NCBI GenBank assembly: GCA_900540785.1
Contig: UQHF01000017.1
Location: 10,101-74,100, forward strand
Length of the DNA stretch: 64,000 nt
Source: an uncultured Blautia sp.
GTDB lineage: Bacteria > Bacillota > Clostridia > Lachnospirales > Lachnospiraceae
Direction of reading: 5' to 3'
Part shown: positions 60,659 to 64,000 of the stretch, piece by piece
How positions within the stretch are numbered: the stretch's first letter is position 1
Layout of the letters: each line of letters begins with the position of its first letter
Translations under genes and position numbers: made by a program
Notes under the pieces: generated by a model
The model's database searches: none
What the model was told of the DNA's origin: nothing
What the model saw: the letters and a program-made list of their open reading frames with translations, nothing else

Positions 60659-63249
60659 TTGTTTCCGTCCTTTACTTTTACAATAAAATTTCCATCCTGT
60701 ACGTCCAGAACAAGGGTATCTCCTGCATGTACATCTCCGGAAAGGATCTTTCTTGCGGCAAGTGTCTCCACATATTTCTGCAGATAACGCTTCAGCGGTC
60801 TTGCACCGTATACCGGGTCGTATCCTTCCTCGATCACATGGCTTCTTGCACTGTCTGTCAGTTCCAGAGACAGCTCCTGGTCAGAAAGTCTTCTGTCAAG
60901 CTCCTGAACCATCAAGTCTACTATCATACCAATGTTGTCTTTTGTCAAGGGCTTAAACATAATAATTTCATCAAGACGATTTAAAAATTCCGGCCGGAAG
61001 TGTCCACGAAGGTCATTCATAACCATCTCTTCCGCCTCCGGTTTTACCTCGCCCTTCTCGTCAATTCCTTCCAGAAGATATGGGGAACCGATATTGGAAG
61101 TCATAATGAGAATGGTATTTTTAAAATCAACCGTCCTTCCCTGAGAATCCGTGATCCTTCCATCGTCCAGAACCTGTAACAGTACGTTAAATACATCAGG
61201 GTGCGCTTTCTCAATCTCATCAAACAGCACAACGCTGTACGGTTTCCTGCGGACTGCCTCTGTAAGCTGTCCTCCCTCTTCATATCCCACGTATCCGGGA
61301 GGCGCTCCGATAAGACGGGACACGGAATATTTCTCCATGTATTCGCTCATATCAATACGTACCATGTTCTGCTCATCGTCAAAAAGATTTTCTGCAAGCG
61401 TCTTTGCAAGTTCTGTCTTACCAACGCCTGTAGGTCCAAGGAACAGGAAGGAACCGATTGGCTTTGTAGGATCTTTGATTCCTGCTTTTGACCTTAAAAT
61501 CGCATCTGTCACACGGCGAACACCCTCGTCCTGTCCAACTACCCGGTGATGGAGCTGATCTTCCAGTGTGAGAAGTTTTGCCCGCTCTCCCTCTGTCAGT
61601 CTGGAAACAGGGATGCCTGTCCATCTTGAAATAATTCTCGCGATTTCGTCATCTGTCACAGCCTCATGGACAAGGCTTCTGTCGCCCTCTTTTACATTAC
61701 GCTCCTCGATTTCAAGCTGCTGCTGCAGTTTTGGAAGCTCGCCGTACTGAAGCTCTGCCGCCTTTTCCAGATCGTAATTCTGCTGTGCCTTCTGGATTTT
61801 TTTATTTACTTCCTCTATCTGTTCACGAAGTTTCTGCAGTTTTTCTACAGAATGCTTCTCATTATCCCACTGGGCTTTCTGTGTATTAAAGCTGTCCCGA
61901 AGCTCTGCCAGCTCTTTCTGTAATGTTTCCAGTCGCTCTTTGCTTAAATTATCCGTCTCTTTTTTAAGGGCAGACTCTTCAATTTCAAGCTGCATGATCT
62001 TTCTTCTCTGCTCGTCAAGCTCTGCAGGCATGGAATCCAGCTCTGTCTTAATAAGAGCGCAGGCTTCGTCCACAAGGTCGATCGCCTTGTCCGGAAGGAA
62101 CCTGTCTGTAATGTATCTGTGAGACAGCGTGGCTGCCGCCACAAGAGCGCTGTCTGTAATTTTTACTCCGTGATAAACCTCATATCTCTCTTTCAGTCCA
62201 CGGAGAATGGAAATGGTGTCCTCCACAGTTGGTTCATCTACAAGAACCGGCTGGAAACGTCTCTCAAGAGCCGCGTCCTTTTCAATATACTGACGGTACT
62301 CATCAAGAGTAGTCGCGCCGATACAGTGAAGCTCTCCTCTTGCAAGCATCGGCTTTAACATATTGCCTGCGTCCATTGCACCATCTGTCTTTCCTGCTCC
62401 CACGATAAGATGAAGCTCATCAATGAAAAGAATCACATTTCCCTCACTCTTTTTGACTTCTTCCAGAACAGCTTTCAGACGTTCCTCAAACTCGCCTCTG
62501 TATTTTGCGCCTGCTACAAGAGCGCCCATATCAAGAGCAAAAATTTTCTTATCCTTCAGCCCTTCCGGTACGTCTCCTCTTACAATACGCTGGGCAAGAC
62601 CTTCGATTGCCGCTGTTTTACCAACGCCGGGCTCGCCGATCAAAACCGGATTGTTTTTTGTTTTACGGGAAAGGATACGGATAATATTCCGGATTTCTCC
62701 GTCACGGCCGATGACCGGGTCAAGCTTCTGATTTCTTGCCTTTTCCACAAGATCTTCGCCGTATTTATTTAAGGTATCGTAGGTTGCCTCCGGATTGTCG
62801 CTTACGACTCTCTGATTTCCCCTTACCGTAGACAAAGCCTGAAGAAAACGCTCTCTTGTAATGCCAAACTCATTCCAGATTTTGCTCATGGAAGGACTTG
62901 GATATTTCAAAAGCGAAAGGAAGAGATGTTCCACAGAAACATACTCGTCTCCCATTGCTCTTGCCTCATCTTCTGCACTTACGAGGGATTTATTCAGATA
63001 TTGTCCAAATCGAAGCTCTCCTCCTGAAACCTTGACTCTTGCTTCCAGAGCCATTTTTACTTTGTTTATAAAATACTCTTTATTAATCTCCATCTTCTCA
63101 ATTAATTTGAGAATCAGGCTGTCCTCCTGACTTAAAAGAGCATATAAAAGATGCTCCTGCTCGATTTCCTGATTGCCGTACTCATAAGCAATCTTTTCCA
63201 GATTCTGGACCGCCTGCAGAGATTTCTGTGTGAATTTACTGATATTCAT
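60655..63249 (-). CDS. clpB: ATP-dependent disaggregase ClpB
   Basis: The 864-residue hexameric AAA+ chaperone has an N-domain (about 1-145), NBD1 with Walker A GEPGVGKT (about 205-212), the long coiled-coil middle domain (about 410-525) that binds DnaK, and NBD2 with Walker A GPTGVGKT (about 605-612). It ends in a conserved C-domain with YDPVYGARPLKR. It refolds aggregated proteins with DnaK. A promoter overlaps the CIRCE upstream, so HrcA repression is expected. RBS GGAGGAAAG. Confidence 0.98.
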   Translation of the reverse strand: MNISKFTQKSLQAVQNLEKIAYEYGNQEIEQEHLLYALLSQEDSLILKLIEKMEINKEYFINKVKMALEARVKVSGGELRFGQYLNKSLVSAEDEARAMGDEYVSVEHLFLSLLKYPSPSMSKIWNEFGITRERFLQALSTVRGNQRVVSDNPEATYDTLNKYGEDLVEKARNQKLDPVIGRDGEIRNIIRILSRKTKNNPVLIGEPGVGKTAAIEGLAQRIVRGDVPEGLKDKKIFALDMGALVAGAKYRGEFEERLKAVLEEVKKSEGNVILFIDELHLIVGAGKTDGAMDAGNMLKPMLARGELHCIGATTLDEYRQYIEKDAALERRFQPVLVDEPTVEDTISILRGLKERYEVYHGVKITDSALVAAATLSHRYITDRFLPDKAIDLVDEACALIKTELDSMPAELDEQRRKIMQLEIEESALKKETDNLSKERLETLQKELAELRDSFNTQKAQWDNEKHSVEKLQKLREQIEEVNKKIQKAQQNYDLEKAAELQYGELPKLQQQLEIEERNVKEGDRSLVHEAVTDDEIARIISRWTGIPVSRLTEGERAKLLTLEDQLHHRVVGQDEGVRRVTDAILRSKAGIKDPTKPIGSFLFLGPTGVGKTELAKTLAENLFDDEQNMVRIDMSEYMEKYSVSRLIGAPPGYVGYEEGGQLTEAVRRKPYSVVLFDEIEKAHPDVFNVLLQVLDDGRITDSQGRTVDFKNTILIMTSNIGSPYLLEGIDEKGEVKPEAEEMVMNDLRGHFRPEFLNRLDEIIMFKPLTKDNIGMIVDLMVQELDRRLSDQELSLELTDSARSHVIEEGYDPVYGARPLKRYLQKYVETLAARKILSGDVHAGDTLVLDVQDGNFIVKVKDGNK

Positions 63250-63315
63250 AGGCTTTCCTCCGTTATAAAAAGAAGTGTTCCATCTGGAACCTTGTGTTTT
63301 CTTTGTTCTATACGG

Positions 63316-63358
63316 AATATAACACTTTTCATTAGCACTGTCAAGTGTTGAGTGCTAA
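63316..63358 (-). promoter_or_regulatory. clpB promoter with CIRCE operator
   Basis: TTAGCACTG-N9-GAGTGCTAA (63332-63358) is CIRCE, with one mismatch in the arms. On the minus strand TTGACA (63339-63344) lies inside it, and TATATT (63316-63321) follows after 17 bp. Binding of HrcA would block the -35 box. Confidence 0.92.
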
Positions 63359-63440
63359 TAATTTTTATATTTTTTTGCAAACCCTTTAAAATCAATGGTT
63401 TGCAGTATCTTATTTCTTTTGAAATTGTGATTTTTTCGAT

Positions 63441-63483
63441 TTTGACACCAATTTGACACCAATTTTTCTTTTTATGGTGTCAA
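63441..63483. repeat. TTTGACACCAA direct and inverted repeats at integrase end
   Basis: TTTGACACCAA is repeated in tandem (63441-63451, 63452-63462). An inverted copy TGGTGTCAA is at 63475-63483, overlapping the integrase stop codon. This could be part of an attachment site, arm-type integrase sites, or a terminator. Confidence 0.55.
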
Positions 63484-64000
63484 GCGTTTAACGCCATGCT
63501 ATCCAGTCTTGCAATCTCTTTTTCAATCCTTGTCAGCTCTCCAATATGGTTGTACACTTCCATTGTTACATCTATATGAGCGTGTCCCATAATATATTGA
63601 AGAACTTTTACGTCCATACGGCACTCTGCCATTCTGGTACAAGCTGTGTGACGCATTACATGAGCTGAAAACTTTGGTAACAGCTCTGCTTTCCTATGCT
63701 CTTTTTTTGCTCTCTCTACTTCGGTTTTGTTATATGCGTCTACAATGTTGTATAAAACACTATTTACGCCATTCGGCATAAGCGGTCTGCCCGATTTTGC
63801 TGTAAAGACAAACCCCGAACACCCGTCCACCTCAATGCTCTTATCCTTTGCAAGCATAAAATTGATTTTTCTTTGTTCCTCAAAGGCTTTTGCAACTTCT
63901 TGTGTCATAGGTATAATACGAATACCCGACTCCGTTTTTGGTGTAGAGATATGGAACTTGCAACCGTCGCCTAAATTCTTATAAATGAGCTGGTGGTCTA
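63480..64000 (-). CDS. Tyrosine recombinase/integrase, N-terminus beyond window
   Basis: The frame is open from the right edge of the window to the stop at 63480, so only the C-terminal catalytic domain is visible (about 173 residues). It has the segment TPKTESGIRIIPMT, then the core HVMRHTACTRMAE with Arg and His, GHAHIDVTMEVYNHI with His and the nucleophilic Tyr, and a short C-terminal helix. It resembles Tn916-type and phage integrases of Firmicutes. It marks the edge of an integrative element that runs to the right. Confidence 0.9.
   Translation of the reverse strand, partial: DHQLIYKNLGDGCKFHISTPKTESGIRIIPMTQEVAKAFEEQRKINFMLAKDKSIEVDGCSGFVFTAKSGRPLMPNGVNSVLYNIVDAYNKTEVERAKKEHRKAELLPKFSAHVMRHTACTRMAECRMDVKVLQYIMGHAHIDVTMEVYNHIGELTRIEKEIARLDSMALNA

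Noticed and set aside
1..64000. tRNA or rRNA genes
   Set aside because: No cloverleaf with the GTTCGA/TTCRA loop or conserved rRNA segments was found by eye; the T-box was the only tRNA-related element.

Overview
The window is chromosomal DNA of a spore-forming Firmicute, most likely a gut Lachnospiraceae (Clostridia). The evidence is a spoVA operon, a spoIIAA-spoIIAB-sigF operon, a small acid-soluble spore protein, AddAB instead of RecBCD, a T-box leader on valS, a CIRCE-controlled clpB, a DUF4250 protein, and strong AGGAGG ribosome binding sites throughout. The genus cannot be fixed from this sequence alone.

Layout. 1-4.6 kb: the end of a PAP2 phosphatase, then a minus-strand cluster tcdA-murB-rapZ-whiA-crh-like (cell wall, carbon signalling, sporulation). 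4.7-7.8 kb: spoVA operon in the order AB-AC-AD-AE-AA, with a sigma-G-like promoter. 7.8-9.3 kb: accessory DNA with a pseudoknot-capable RNA and terminator, a PD-(D/E)XK-like protein, a 51-bp tandem repeat array, and the promoter and leader of queT. 9.3-12.6 kb: queT, an M42 aminopeptidase and the spoIIA operon. 12.6-20.6 kb: minus-strand housekeeping run valS (T-box)-LTA synthase-folC-small ORF-TPR/zinc-ribbon protein. 20.6-25.2 kb: ABC ATPase plus a giant FtsX permease with a coiled-coil ectodomain. 25.4-26.1 kb: a complete type III toxin-antitoxin locus (ToxIN/AbiQ family). 26.2-35.5 kb: deoC, then a five-gene ABC cluster (three paralogous permeases, one divergent permease, one ATPase), a degenerate repeat region, and cdd and deoB for nucleoside salvage. 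35.6-38.1 kb: a spore protein and a PadR-HAAS-DUF4097-PspC envelope-stress-type operon. 38.3-47.8 kb: RsmF-type rRNA methyltransferase, a Fic protein and addBA. 48-60.2 kb: an FMN-binding-like protein, methyltransferase-hslO-nadE, a lipoprotein, ybjQ-helD and a MarR-regulated heterodimeric ABC exporter. 60.4-64 kb: clpB with an overlapping DUF4250 gene, and the C-terminal part of a tyrosine integrase that marks the edge of a mobile element running off the window.

Most of the window is conserved core genome. The accessory points that stand out are the type III toxin-antitoxin locus, whose three 36-nt repeats keep a hairpin through compensatory changes; the 51-bp TTGTTTAT/ATAAACAA array beside a nuclease-fold gene, with a second degenerate array near 33.6 kb; the mosaic permease paralogues; and a long hairpin that would sequester the folC ribosome binding site.
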